A stretch of 64,000 bases of DNA from an uncultured Alistipes sp. (GCA_947177225.1 CAMWTS010000011.1:1-64000); one strand, 5' to 3'; shown: positions 8,933 through 17,090, numbered from the stretch's first letter. Notes: generated by a model from the sequence alone, not told the origin. Numbers and translations: made by a program.

Positions 8933-9063
8933 TTCATTTGCATTTTGCCGAGACGGAGTATATTGGGCGCAGCCAAATTCGAAAAGTCGAGCGCGCAACC
9001 GAATATCATTTGCATTTTGCCCTGGCGGAGTATATCGTGCGCAGCCAAATTCGAAAAGTGCAA
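8901..9063. repeat. 73-bp promoter-bearing tandem repeat, locus A (two units plus a partial third)
   Basis: Units begin at 8901, 8974 and 9046 (spacing 73 and 72); the third is only the first ~15 bases. Shared core: CAAATnnACGAAAAGTCGAG at the start, then a TTTGCATTTTGCC segment, then GGAGTATATyGkGCGCAGC at the end. The same architecture, with the same period, recurs at 58952. In unit 2 and the partial third unit the -7 box has lost its TA (CAAATTCG). Small open frames across the array follow the repeat and not any protein family. Confidence 0.85.
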
Positions 9064-9091
9064 ACAGCTTGCCTCTAACTGGCTGGTTTAA

Positions 9092-9121
9092 CAAAAAAGG
9101 CGCAACTGAGTGTTGCGCCCC
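9092..9121 (-). terminator. intrinsic terminator after the S1/P1 nuclease gene
   Basis: GGCGCAAC ... GTTGCGCC with a five-base loop, followed on the minus strand by TTTTTTG. It lies about 20 bases past the stop. Confidence 0.85.
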
Positions 9122-9140
9122 GAAATGTATCGGCACCGTG

Positions 9141-9920
9141 TTATTCGCCGAAGAACTTGTTGAGCAGATAGGCCAGACGGTAGCCCGCATTGCGCAGCTG
9201 CGTGGCGACCAGCTCGCGTGAAAGCTCCACCGTATCGGGGTTGAGCTCCTCTGTGTTGAAAGGATTCCATTCGTATATTACGGCATTGTTATCACCGCAA
9301 TCCTTTGCCCAATCGAAGAGTGTTCCGGCTTGTATCTTCTTGATCTCTTTGGCTTTTAGATTGTCGATCTGAGCTGCTACCTCTTCGGCCGAAGCCTTGC
9401 CGTAGAGCATGTCGGGCATCTTGTCGTATACGCCGTGAAACGACTTCTGCTTTTTGCCGTTGAGCGTGCACTCCCAGAAACAGCGCGGTCCGGGAATGTA
9501 AGAGTGGGTGGGGCAGTGCATGTCGCCTACGAAGTGGAGCAGCATGCGCAAATTCATCAATACGGTCGAGTCGCTCAACTCCTCATAGTGCGAGAGGTTG
9601 TACTCGGATACGCGCAGTCCGGTGATGACGTCGCCTTTGCTCAGACGCGGATTGGGGTCGTAGTTGTGGTTCTCGTCGACATTGTATACGTGCCATGCCG
9701 TGGTATACTCGATGCCTTTGTCGCGACGGTGTTGATCCATCCATACGGCGTCGGTTTTCAGGTCGTAGTCCATGTACTTGGCGATGTTGCGCTTGGCCTT
9801 TTCGGTCAGATGACGCTCGGCCACCTTGATTACGATCTCGTGTCCGAGCTTGCCCCATGCGTTGGCACTCTGCTGCCATAAGAGAGTAATGGCAAGAGTA
9901 AGTAATAAGATTCTTTTCAT
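9141..9920 (-). CDS. S1/P1 family zinc-dependent nuclease, exported
   Basis: 259 residues; the signal peptide ends at ANA and the mature protein begins WGKLGHE. In S1/P1 nucleases that N-terminal tryptophan (through its amino group) and the nearby histidine bind the trinuclear zinc site. The further ligands are visible: WHVYNVD (H), LLHFVGDMHCPTH (H, D, H) and FHGVYDK (H and D). The family cleaves single-stranded DNA/RNA and 3'-mononucleotides; periplasmic scavenging of nucleic acids is the likely role. It stands alone, with TAccTTTG at 9967-9960 (minus strand) as its probable -7 box. Confidence 0.9.
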   Translation of the reverse strand: MKRILLLTLAITLLWQQSANAWGKLGHEIVIKVAERHLTEKAKRNIAKYMDYDLKTDAVWMDQHRRDKGIEYTTAWHVYNVDENHNYDPNPRLSKGDVITGLRVSEYNLSHYEELSDSTVLMNLRMLLHFVGDMHCPTHSYIPGPRCFWECTLNGKKQKSFHGVYDKMPDMLYGKASAEEVAAQIDNLKAKEIKKIQAGTLFDWAKDCGDNNAVIYEWNPFNTEELNPDTVELSRELVATQLRNAGYRLAYLLNKFFGE

Positions 9921-9959
9921 TTCGTGTATGTTTTAATAAAAATGATCCCAAAACGCAAT

Positions 9960-9967
9960 CAAAGGTA
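9960..9967 (-). promoter_or_regulatory. -7 box of the S1/P1 nuclease gene
   Basis: TAccTTTG on the minus strand, 40 bases before the start codon. A weak GTTG lies 18 bases further upstream as a possible -33 element. Confidence 0.5.
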
Positions 9968-10018
9968 CTAAAAAAGATCGTTCGACAACTATCATGGTAA
10001 TATTTTTACTAAAATTAA

Positions 10019-10026
10019 TATCTTTG
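10019..10026 (+). promoter_or_regulatory. -7 box of the alanine/sodium symporter gene
   Basis: TAtcTTTG ends only 2 bases before an ATG at 10029, so that ATG cannot be within the message. The ATG at 10050 is therefore the better start. No good -33 TTTG is seen. Confidence 0.55.
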
Positions 10027-10049
10027 TAATGCTAATACCGAGAAGAACC

Positions 10050-11384
10050 ATGTGGCAGACTATCGATCATACGATAACCCAAGCGAGCGATTTCATTTGC
10101 GGGTATCCGCTTTTTACTGTGCTTATAGGCGGAGGATTGTTTCTGTTGATATATTCGGGCTTCGTGCCGTTTAGATATCTGCATCGTGCCATAAGTGCGC
10201 TGCGAGGTTCCGACGACGGCGGGGAGGGGCAGATATCGTCGTTCGAGGCGTTGATGGGGGCTATTGCCGCAACAATCGGCATGGGCAATATAGCCGGTGT
10301 GGCAATTGCTTTGAGCATGGGTGGTGCCGGTGCGATATTCTGGCTGTGGGTAAGTGCCGTGGTGGGTATGGGTACCAAGTTCTTCGAAGGCACTTTGGCA
10401 CTTATGTATCGCGGACGGGACAGCCGCGGCGAGTTGCAGGGAGGACCGATGTATATGATTACCGAGGGACTCGGCCGAAAGTGGCGTCCGTTGGCCATAT
10501 TTTTCTCCGTGATGGGACTCATCGGTACGTTGTGTCTCTATCAGTCGAATCAACTCGTGGAGTCGATCGATACGGTATTTTTCGCATCGTCAGGTTTGTC
10601 GATGACACTCTTCGAGCGTCTGATTGCCGGAGTGGCCATTACGGCTGTCGTGGCAGTGGTGATATTGGGCGGCATTCGTCGCATAGCGCGTATTGCCACT
10701 CGACTCGTGCCGGCCATGATTACGGCCTATTTCCTGCTGGTGCTGTATATCGTGGCGACGCACCTGCCGGAGGTTCCGGCAGTCTTCGGTGCCATATTCC
10801 GTGAAGCATTCTCGTTGAAGGCCGGTATAGGCGGTATGCTGGGTGTGGCTCTGATAGGTGCCCGTCGTGCGGCATCGGTCAACGAGGCGGGTATAGGTAC
10901 GGCTTCGATGATGCACGGTGCATCGAAGAACAGCGAACCTGTGCGCGAGGGTTTCGTCGCCATGTTGGGACCGCTGCTCGATTCTGGCATAGTATGCACT
11001 CTCACCGCCATTGCCATATTGCTGACGGGCGATTATGATGTCGAGGGTGTGAAAGGGTTGCAGATAGCGCTCAACGCATTCGACTCCGCCATGCCTGGCA
11101 TCGGAGGTTATCTGCTGTTTGCAATCGTTGTGGTGTTTGCCTTTTCGACTATGTTCTCATACTCCTATTACGGCACCAAGTGCGCCTCTTATCTGTTCGG
11201 AGCCGACCGTGCCCGTTATTACAATTGGTTTTTTCTTGCCATGCTGATCGTTGCCGCGGTCATACCTCTGCATACCGTTGTCGGCATCATAGATATGGCC
11301 TATGCTCTGATGGCTATTCCGACAATGTTTACGTTGATACGACTTGCCCCTCGGGCAAAAAGAGCTTTGCGGTCGATGTCGTAA
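10050..11384 (+). CDS. alanine/sodium:amino acid symporter (AGCS family)
   Basis: 444 residues with about 10-11 membrane segments. The family signature is plain: GMGNIAGVAIALSMGGAGA followed by FWLWVSAVVGMGTKFFE. These carriers take up alanine or glycine with sodium at the inner membrane. An in-frame ATG at 10029 sits on top of the -7 box, so I placed the start at 10050 (MWQTID). The gene is monocistronic; a weak hairpin (GCCTG-CAGGC) lies just past the stop at about 11394-11408. Confidence 0.9.
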   Translation: MWQTIDHTITQASDFICGYPLFTVLIGGGLFLLIYSGFVPFRYLHRAISALRGSDDGGEGQISSFEALMGAIAATIGMGNIAGVAIALSMGGAGAIFWLWVSAVVGMGTKFFEGTLALMYRGRDSRGELQGGPMYMITEGLGRKWRPLAIFFSVMGLIGTLCLYQSNQLVESIDTVFFASSGLSMTLFERLIAGVAITAVVAVVILGGIRRIARIATRLVPAMITAYFLLVLYIVATHLPEVPAVFGAIFREAFSLKAGIGGMLGVALIGARRAASVNEAGIGTASMMHGASKNSEPVREGFVAMLGPLLDSGIVCTLTAIAILLTGDYDVEGVKGLQIALNAFDSAMPGIGGYLLFAIVVVFAFSTMFSYSYYGTKCASYLFGADRARYYNWFFLAMLIVAAVIPLHTVVGIIDMAYALMAIPTMFTLIRLAPRAKRALRSMS

Positions 11385-11505
11385 GGCTTGCCTGACGTGC
11401 AGGCTTTAACGCCCCTATGAAGATATAAAACGCTCTCACCGATGGGGCGGCATGCGCTGATTGGGCGGCGGGCGAAAGCATTGCGTATTGCAACCGGTAA
11501 AATAA

Positions 11506-11532
11506 ATAAGGGCTGCCCGCAAGACAGCCCCT
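11506..11532 (-). terminator. intrinsic terminator of the small HTH gene
   Basis: GGGCTG ... CAGCCC with a nine-base loop, followed on the minus strand by TTATTTATTTTA. Confidence 0.7.
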
Positions 11533-11556
11533 GAATACCCGGCAAACCGGTCGTAT

Positions 11557-11802
11557 TTATTTTTGTTCGTTGAGAATGCGCATGGCGGCATCGAAGATGG
11601 TCGTGTCGTCGAGTGTAACTACGCCGCCGTCCGGGCCCTGCTCTATGTGGATTCCTGCGCCGGCCTTGGCATCGAGATGCTTGCCTCCGAAATAATTGCG
11701 TACAGTCTCGACATCGATACCCAATTCGTCTGCTATGCGCTGCGAGCTGCCGCTGGGCAACTTATCCTTGATTCGGCGCAGTTCGTTAAATGTGATAATC
11801 AT
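11557..11802 (-). CDS. small DNA-binding protein, predicted helix-turn-helix
   Basis: 81 residues. The N-terminal half (FNELRRIKDKLPSGSSQRIA then DELGIDVETVRNYF) reads as a short HTH: a helix, a turn at GSSQ, and a recognition helix containing VETVRNYF, resembling the LacI/Cro style of binding. The C-terminal part is a mixed beta/acidic tail (IHIEQGPDGG..VTLDDTTIF). Small single-domain proteins of this look are common and uncharacterised in Bacteroidales. It has its own terminator and no operon partner, so it gives no hint of a target. Confidence 0.7.
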   Translation of the reverse strand: MIITFNELRRIKDKLPSGSSQRIADELGIDVETVRNYFGGKHLDAKAGAGIHIEQGPDGGVVTLDDTTIFDAAMRILNEQK

Positions 11803-11898
11803 AACTTAGAGAATTATAAGATTAGTATATGTTTATATTCCACTACTAAATTAATCATTTTTTCGAACATAGCCAAATATATTGCCGAATTTTTATCA

Positions 11899-11930
11899 AA
11901 AAAGGACATATCGTTCGATATGTCCTTTAA
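11899..11930 (-). terminator. intrinsic terminator of the FKBP lipoprotein operon
   Basis: A 13-base perfect inverted repeat (AAAGGACATATCG and its complement) with a two-base spacer, followed on the minus strand by T residues. Confidence 0.85.
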
Positions 11931-11953
11931 ATTGTTCCGTATCAGGCTTGCAG

Positions 11954-13522
11954 CTATTCCGCCGGCTCGATATATATCTGAAACAGCATCGGTGAATAGG
12001 GCAGCACCTCGGTCAAGGTCGACACTACGGTGGTGGTCTCCTCATCGTCGGTAGTGCCGTAATAGGGATAGCCGTAACCGTAGTAATATGGATTGTATCC
12101 GTAATATCCGTTATTGTATATGCCGCCGTATGAATAGCCGTAATATGAGTTCATGTAGTTCATATAGTTGTAGTAGTTGAGCCAGTCGTACGACGATGAC
12201 GATGTGGTTGTCGAGTTGGTGGCTCCGGTCTTGCCAGCTATGCCGTAGGCGTAGGTCGATACGGTAAGAATCGATGCCCACTGTCCCAGACGCATTGTCG
12301 GTATGGAGTAGAGCCATGCGAGAATCAGATCGTTCTCCTCCGAGTCGCCGTTCTTGAACTGCAATGCGCTGCCCTCTGACGATACCTCGTTGTAGACGAT
12401 GCGCTTCACCTCGTCGATATTGGTGTTGACTACATAACCGTCGAGAAGACGCGTAATATACCATATGTTGGCTTTCGAGACGCTGGTTACCGAGTCGGTG
12501 GTCAGCACCTCGTCGTGTCCTATGCCGTTGCCGAAACGCTCGATGAGGGCATCGTTGATCTCACGGTCGATGGCGGCCATGGATTTGGTGCCGTAGATCT
12601 TGCCGCGATTGTAGGTGTTCTGGTTGGGATACATCAGCGTATCGGCACCTATGGCGTTGAAGTCGAATGTGTCCGTTGCGGGCGAATAGGCATATTTTAC
12701 GTAGAGTTGCGCGAGCGTATCCACGGGCTGGTGCCATCGTCCGTCGTAGAACTCCAACGGACGGGTATCGATCTCCTCCTCCTCGTCATCTGTGTCGGCG
12801 CGCGTGAATCTGCGGCGCGACGAGGTGGCTGTGTCGTCGTCGCTCTCTTTGCGATGCTCGGTGCAGATTCCGCCGTTGATGTCGGCGAATGAGTCGACAT
12901 GGTTGCCCTCGTATGCCACCGGATTGGCGGTGTGGCCGTAAAGCGTCATCTCCACGATCATGGGTTTGTTGCCGTCGAGCGAGAATTGTCCTTCGTAACC
13001 TCCGTCACCGCTCATGCCTGTGCCGCTGGCTACCACCGACGACGGCAGGTAGAGACGCATCTTGGTGCCGTAACGTGCCGTGTATGTCTTGTCGCCGATC
13101 TTCAACTCGTTGGAGATGGCCAGATAGCTGCCTTCCAACATCGAGGAGGTCTCCTCGCCGCAGAAGCGGTAGTAGGGGACATAGTGCGTGTAGTTGGTAT
13201 AGCTGCCCTGCTGCTGGGCAATGGCGTCGTCGCGCGATACGCAGACGTTGCCTTGCAGGTCGCGTCCGGTGAAATCGAACCAGACCCATGACGACTTGCC
13301 GGCCACGGGCAGAGAGTCGGCGCAACCCTCGTCGAGAATCTCGACATAGTATCCGCCGTTCTCCTGATAGTTGTCTTTCAGATCGGGACGATACTTGTTG
13401 ATCCATGCGGCCAGCGCCATCTGCTCGACATCTTCGAATGCGGCCGACGGCTCCTTCACGCAAGAGAGTGCCGTCGTTGCGGTCAACAGAGCTATGGTCA
13501 GAACTTTAAACAGATATTTCAT
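11954..13522 (-). CDS. tandem FKBP-like lipoprotein with tyrosine-rich loop insertion
   Basis: 522 residues with a lipoprotein signal (cysteine at about 21 in ALSCVKEP). Two degenerate FKBP-type peptidyl-prolyl isomerase folds can be traced. The first, residues ~50-195, has VAGKSSWVWFDFTGRDLQGN and a late KPMIVEMTL strand. The second, ~265-520, has ALIERFGN, then MRLGQWASILTVSTYAYG and a final LPYSPMLFQIYIEP. In an ordinary FKBP the AYG and PxSPLxF motifs are 10-15 residues apart; here about 80 residues intervene, of which ~445-490 are largely Tyr, Gly and Asn (for example GYYGYNPYYYGYGYPYYG). A short acid run (DDEEEEIDT) separates the domains. The adjacent upstream gene encodes a simple FKBP lipoprotein. 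Isomerase activity is doubtful; an envelope chaperone or surface role is possible. Confidence 0.75.
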   Translation of the reverse strand: MKYLFKVLTIALLTATTALSCVKEPSAAFEDVEQMALAAWINKYRPDLKDNYQENGGYYVEILDEGCADSLPVAGKSSWVWFDFTGRDLQGNVCVSRDDAIAQQQGSYTNYTHYVPYYRFCGEETSSMLEGSYLAISNELKIGDKTYTARYGTKMRLYLPSSVVASGTGMSGDGGYEGQFSLDGNKPMIVEMTLYGHTANPVAYEGNHVDSFADINGGICTEHRKESDDDTATSSRRRFTRADTDDEEEEIDTRPLEFYDGRWHQPVDTLAQLYVKYAYSPATDTFDFNAIGADTLMYPNQNTYNRGKIYGTKSMAAIDREINDALIERFGNGIGHDEVLTTDSVTSVSKANIWYITRLLDGYVVNTNIDEVKRIVYNEVSSEGSALQFKNGDSEENDLILAWLYSIPTMRLGQWASILTVSTYAYGIAGKTGATNSTTTSSSSYDWLNYYNYMNYMNSYYGYSYGGIYNNGYYGYNPYYYGYGYPYYGTTDDEETTTVVSTLTEVLPYSPMLFQIYIEPAE

Positions 13523-13531
13523 ATGTGCAAA

Positions 13532-14146
13532 TTAATTCCTTTTCGTTACTTTGTCTATGGAAAAATACCACGCTACGGGCGATTGATAGGGTACCGTACC
13601 GATGGCCGTGTCGTCGTATGCCATCGAGAACGTCATGTAGACCTCCACCATGTCGCCCTGCCGACAACCCACTAACGTCGATTCGATACCTTTTATTATA
13701 TCGGTGGAGCCTAATTCTATAACCAGCGGATCGGTAGTCCATTCATACGATGTATTGAGTCCGGCCTGTTGCAGCTCGATGATCGACGCCAATTCGTTGG
13801 TCGCATATATGTTTGCAGCCGTAACGTTGCGGAACTCGAATACGTATGCCGTGTAGGTGATCTCCACCACGTCGCCCCACTCGACCTCCGGCTGGTCGTT
13901 GCGTCCATCGTCGTAGAGAGTCGATATGTAGCGATATGCCGTCTGTCCGAACGTCGAATAGTATTGGGGGTAGCGTTCGAGCGACGAATCGAGATCCTCC
14001 TCCGCTATCAGTCTCGGCGAGTGCGTCGATGCCAGATACGATGTCATGGACGTCTGCTGGCGCGACAACACGCCGTCGGAGTCATCGGAGCAGGCACACA
14101 GCAACGCTGTCAGCAGAGGAGTGATTATGAGTGCTACTTTTTTCAT
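13532..14146 (-). CDS. FKBP-type peptidyl-prolyl cis-trans isomerase, lipoprotein
   Basis: 204 residues when started at the ATG at 14146; this gives a clean lipoprotein signal (MKKVALIITPLLTALLCACS), while an upstream ATG would add 13 polar residues before it. The FKBP domain occupies the C-terminal half: VEWGDVVEITYTAYVFEF, then IELGSTDIIKGIESTLVGCR, GDMVEVYMTFSMAYDD and a closing SPVAWYFSIDKV. These match the family blocks, with the AYG motif altered to AYD. It is expected to assist proline isomerisation of envelope proteins. The larger tandem-FKBP gene follows after 9 bases, so the two are an operon. Confidence 0.85.
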   Translation of the reverse strand: MKKVALIITPLLTALLCACSDDSDGVLSRQQTSMTSYLASTHSPRLIAEEDLDSSLERYPQYYSTFGQTAYRYISTLYDDGRNDQPEVEWGDVVEITYTAYVFEFRNVTAANIYATNELASIIELQQAGLNTSYEWTTDPLVIELGSTDIIKGIESTLVGCRQGDMVEVYMTFSMAYDDTAIGTVPYQSPVAWYFSIDKVTKRN

Positions 14147-14161
14147 ATTCATACAATCGTG

Positions 14162-14169
14162 CAAATTTA
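14162..14169 (-). promoter_or_regulatory. -7 box of the FKBP lipoprotein operon
   Basis: TAaaTTTG on the minus strand, 16 bases before the chosen start at 14146; it overlaps the alternative upstream start region, which supports the shorter protein. Confidence 0.55.
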
Positions 14170-14264
14170 AACAAAAAAATCGCAATACGCAACCTCTTGG
14201 CCGATAACTTCCGGCGGCAATGCGACAAATGGCACCGGTTGCCGCGACTTATCTGCAAAAATCT

Positions 14265-14272
14265 TATCTTTG
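14265..14272 (+). promoter_or_regulatory. -7 box upstream of the small exported protein gene
   Basis: TAtcTTTG on the plus strand, about 112 bases before the start at 14384, with a TTG 23 bases further upstream. If used, it gives a leader of about 105 bases in which I see no recognised riboswitch. Confidence 0.45.
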
Positions 14273-14383
14273 TCGTAAAATTAACGATATCGGTTCCGTG
14301 CTTATTATGTCGTGTCGGGTATGAGAGGCGTCTGCATCGAATACCGGTGTGGCGAGGGATAAGGCGAAGATGACAGTTCGAAT

Positions 14384-14833
14384 ATGAAAAGTGCAGTGAT
14401 TGTGATTTTGGCGCAGGTAGTGTCGATGCTTTGGGCAGGTTCGGTGTGTGCCCAGTATCCGTCGGACGACGATGTCGTTGCCGCAGACCTCGTGGCGCGC
14501 TGCGACGCTGTGGCCGACAATGCTGTCGGCGATATGATCGTCGTGGTTGTCGATGACGGGCGGGAGCGTGTGCTCGGCCGCGACGGGCATGGAGATTACG
14601 CCTTGCTGTTCGATAGGCTGTTCGATGGCGACAATCCGGTAGAGTGCGACTGTCGAGATGATTACGATGCGCGAATATGCTATGCGGTGTTATGCTGCCG
14701 TGCATATCGCGACGGCAGGGCGGTGGCGCATATCATAATGCCGCTGAATGAACACGACGCCACCAAAGGCGATATGGTCTATCCGTTGGAGCGAAGCGTA
14801 ACCGACTTGCTGTTGAGCCTTATAGCTTTTTGA
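14384..14833 (+). CDS. small exported protein, unknown function
   Basis: 149 residues with a convincing signal peptide (KSAVIVILAQVVSMLWAGSVCAQ). The mature part is acidic and carries five cysteines (in RCDAV, VECDC, RICYAVLCC), which could form disulfides in the periplasm. No family is recognised. Its end overlaps the convergent ruvA gene by 14 bases. A promoter-like TAtcTTTG upstream and codon use like the neighbours support a real gene; the reverse frames here lack any such support. Confidence 0.6.
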   Translation: MKSAVIVILAQVVSMLWAGSVCAQYPSDDDVVAADLVARCDAVADNAVGDMIVVVVDDGRERVLGRDGHGDYALLFDRLFDGDNPVECDCRDDYDARICYAVLCCRAYRDGRAVAHIIMPLNEHDATKGDMVYPLERSVTDLLLSLIAF

Positions 14834-15410
14834 GTGCCATGCGAATAGCCTGTTCGACGGCTATCGATGGCGATTCGCGCATGATGGCTTGCAATGCCTT
14901 CTCCGATGCCGTCTTCTGGAACCCGAGCATGGTGAGGGCGGCCAATGCTTCGTCGTATGTCTCCGATGATGCGGCGCTGCGGGGCATCGGCATATCGTCG
15001 CTTGCCGCAAGTTCGAGCATCTTGCCCGATAGCTCGACGATGATCTTCTGCGCGGTCTTCAACCCCAATCCCTTGACATTTTTCAGCAGAGCGGCGTTCT
15101 CGGTGGCTATTATGTTCTGCAACTCCTGGGCTGTGTAGGTCGACAATATCATTCGCGCCGTGTTGCCGCCTACGCCCGATACGCTTATCAGCCGGCGGAA
15201 CAACTCGCGCTCGATCTTGGTGGCGAATCCGAACAGAGTCTGCATGTCCTCTCTGACAGAGAAGTGTACATAGAGTTTGGCACGGTCGCTGTGCTCGATG
15301 GCCGAGAAGGTCTGCAACGATATGTTGATGTAGTAACCGATGCCGCCCGCATCTACGACGGCGTATGTCGGAGCGATTTCAGCCACGGAGCCCGATATAT
15401 ATTCGTACAT
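14820..15410 (-). CDS. ruvA: Holliday junction branch-migration protein RuvA
   Basis: 196 residues, full length. RuvA binds four-way junctions as a tetramer and loads the RuvB motor during recombination. The N-terminal OB domain (MYEYISGSVAEIAPTYAVVD) is followed by GYYINISLQTF, the central helix-hairpin-helix pair SVSGVGGNTARMIL and NVKGLGLKTAQKIIVEL, and the C-terminal RuvB-binding domain (EALAALTMLGFQ). ruvB and ruvC are not adjacent. The gene diverges from the OmpH-like gene, with promoter boxes for both in the 96-base gap. Confidence 0.96.
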   Translation of the reverse strand: MYEYISGSVAEIAPTYAVVDAGGIGYYINISLQTFSAIEHSDRAKLYVHFSVREDMQTLFGFATKIERELFRRLISVSGVGGNTARMILSTYTAQELQNIIATENAALLKNVKGLGLKTAQKIIVELSGKMLELAASDDMPMPRSAASSETYDEALAALTMLGFQKTASEKALQAIMRESPSIAVEQAIRMALKKL

Positions 15411-15437
15411 AATAGACTTTTTTAGATTAAAGTTTCA

Positions 15438-15465
15438 CAAAAGTAAAGAAATTTTCTTACCTTTG
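15438..15465. promoter_or_regulatory. divergent -7 boxes of ruvA (-) and the OmpH-like gene (+)
   Basis: TActTTTG on the minus strand (15445-15438) faces ruvA. TAccTTTG on the plus strand (15458-15465) faces the OmpH-like gene, with TTTC 21 bases upstream as a near -33 box. The two boxes are 12 bases apart, so polymerase binding at one would exclude the other. Confidence 0.55.
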
Positions 15466-15506
15466 TGTTTCAAACGGAAAATTAATTAAAAACACAATAA
15501 CGAATT

Positions 15507-16172
15507 ATGAAAAAGACTCTTTTATTTGCATTTGCCGCATCTGTTTTGGTGGCATGCGGAGGAAAGGACGATGAGAAGAAAAACGAAGCGGCGGTTGTCG
15601 AGAGCGGTGCGACCGAGTGTGTCGTATCTGGCGATGTGGTCTATGTGAATGTGGACTACATATTGACTGGCAGCGAGCTTTATGCCAAGGAGGGTGCCGA
15701 GTTGCAGAAGAAGGTGCAGCTGGCTCAGGAGAAGATACAGAAAGCTCAGGAGGGTTGGGCCAATACCGAGAAGGGTTTGCAGGCCGAGTACAACAAGTTG
15801 CAGAACGAGGCGGCCAAGTTGCAGGAGGATTACAGCAAGGGCTTGATTACCACGCTTAATGCTCAGCAGAAGCAGGAGGAGTTGCAGAAGAAGGGCGATG
15901 CCATTCAGCAGCGCATCAACAACTATCAGCAGCGAGTGCAGAAAGAGGACGCCGATTTGCAGGCCGAGGCTCGCAATCTCGACGAGGAGAATGCCGTACT
16001 GATGAACCGTTTTCAGGATCTGATGCAGCGTGCCGTAGGCGAGATCAATGCCGACAAGCGTTATAAGATGATTCTCAGCGCAATGGTTGTCGTAGATGCC
16101 GAGCCTACGCTCAACATCTCCGATCTGGTTTTGGCCAAGGTCAACGAGCTGTATGCCGCCGACAAGAAATAG
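15507..16172 (+). CDS. OmpH/Skp-family periplasmic chaperone-like lipoprotein
   Basis: 221 residues. The signal MKKTLLFAFAASVLVACGG carries a lipobox with cysteine at 17. A short acidic linker is followed by VYVNVDYILTGSELY, the beta segment that opens Skp/OmpH proteins, then a long coiled coil (~60-170) dense in Gln, Glu and Lys, and a closing MILSAMVVVDAEPTLNISD strand pair typical of the Skp body. Skp trimers hold unfolded outer-membrane proteins in the periplasm; anchoring by lipid is the variation here. The gene is monocistronic with a strong terminator. Confidence 0.85.
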   Translation: MKKTLLFAFAASVLVACGGKDDEKKNEAAVVESGATECVVSGDVVYVNVDYILTGSELYAKEGAELQKKVQLAQEKIQKAQEGWANTEKGLQAEYNKLQNEAAKLQEDYSKGLITTLNAQQKQEELQKKGDAIQQRINNYQQRVQKEDADLQAEARNLDEENAVLMNRFQDLMQRAVGEINADKRYKMILSAMVVVDAEPTLNISDLVLAKVNELYAADKK

Positions 16173-16195
16173 TGTTTTGACCTACACTTGGAAAT

Positions 16196-16233
16196 TCCCG
16201 GCTTGCATTGTTGCAAGTCGGGATTATTTTTCA
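16196..16233 (+). terminator. intrinsic terminator of the OmpH-like gene
   Basis: CCCGGCTTGCA ... TTGCAAGTCGGG with a short loop, followed by ATTATTTTTC. Confidence 0.85.
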
Positions 16234-16265
16234 TAATTTCGCAGTTGAAAAACCTATTTACCGCT

Positions 16266-17060
16266 ATGGGATTCATTCCGTTTACATTCGTGGATTTCAT
16301 CGATATCCTGCTTGTGACATTGATTATGTTTGCAATATATCGTACCATGCGCGGTACAAGCGCACCCTACATCATTGCCGGCATATTTGTCATCTATCTG
16401 GTATGGATACTTGTGCGCACGTTCAATCTGGTGCTGTTGTCGACGATTTTGGGGCAGATCATCAGTGTCGGTGTAATTGCCATATTGATTGTCTTTCAGC
16501 CTGAGATACGTCATTTTCTGCAATCCATCGTGCGTCAGCGCAGCAATTTCCACTTCATAAGCCGTTTCTTCAATACGCATAAAAACCGTTCGACACTCGA
16601 TCTGCAACCGATCGTGACCGCCTGCCGCGAAATGGGTGAGCAGAAGACAGGTGCTCTTATTATCATCAGACAGAGCAATGATCTCAGCATTATCGAGGAT
16701 AGCGGAATCGCCATAGATGCCAAGGTGTCGGTGGCGTTGTTGGAGAATATATTCTTCAAGAATGCTCCGTTGCACGACGGTGCGGTGATCGTAAGCGGCG
16801 ACAGAGTGGTGGCGGCCAAATGCGTATTGCCCGTGACGCAGCAGAATGTTCCCAAATCATATGGTATGCGTCATCGTGCGGCCTTGGGAATGAGCGAGGT
16901 GTCCGATGCTATTATCATAGCCGTATCAGAGGAGACCGGAGGTATCTCGATAGCTCACGACGCCTCGATCAAGCGCAATGTCGAACCGGAATTGCTTGCT
17001 CAGACCATACAGGATTATCTGCGAGTGAATCGCCGGCAGGAGGCCGATCAATCCGAATAG
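16266..17060 (+). CDS. cdaA: diadenylate cyclase CdaA
   Basis: 264 residues. Makes the second messenger cyclic di-AMP from two ATP at the inner membrane. Three N-terminal membrane segments (~5-75) precede the DAC domain, in which LHDGAVIVSGD (DGA at ~171) and the RHRAALGMSE motif (~202) hold the catalytic and ATP-binding residues. A longer in-frame start at 16188 lies within the preceding terminator, so the ATG at 16266 is used. Firmicutes pair cdaA with cdaR and glmM; neither is next to it here. A terminator follows directly. Confidence 0.95.
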   Translation: MGFIPFTFVDFIDILLVTLIMFAIYRTMRGTSAPYIIAGIFVIYLVWILVRTFNLVLLSTILGQIISVGVIAILIVFQPEIRHFLQSIVRQRSNFHFISRFFNTHKNRSTLDLQPIVTACREMGEQKTGALIIIRQSNDLSIIEDSGIAIDAKVSVALLENIFFKNAPLHDGAVIVSGDRVVAAKCVLPVTQQNVPKSYGMRHRAALGMSEVSDAIIIAVSEETGGISIAHDASIKRNVEPELLAQTIQDYLRVNRRQEADQSE

Positions 17061-17090
17061 TAGTCGGTGAAGATACATATGAAGCAACAA

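Noticed and set aside
8896..9078. Small open frames within the 73-bp repeat array
   Set aside because: They owe their openness to the repeat; sequences repeat as the DNA does and have no start or family support.
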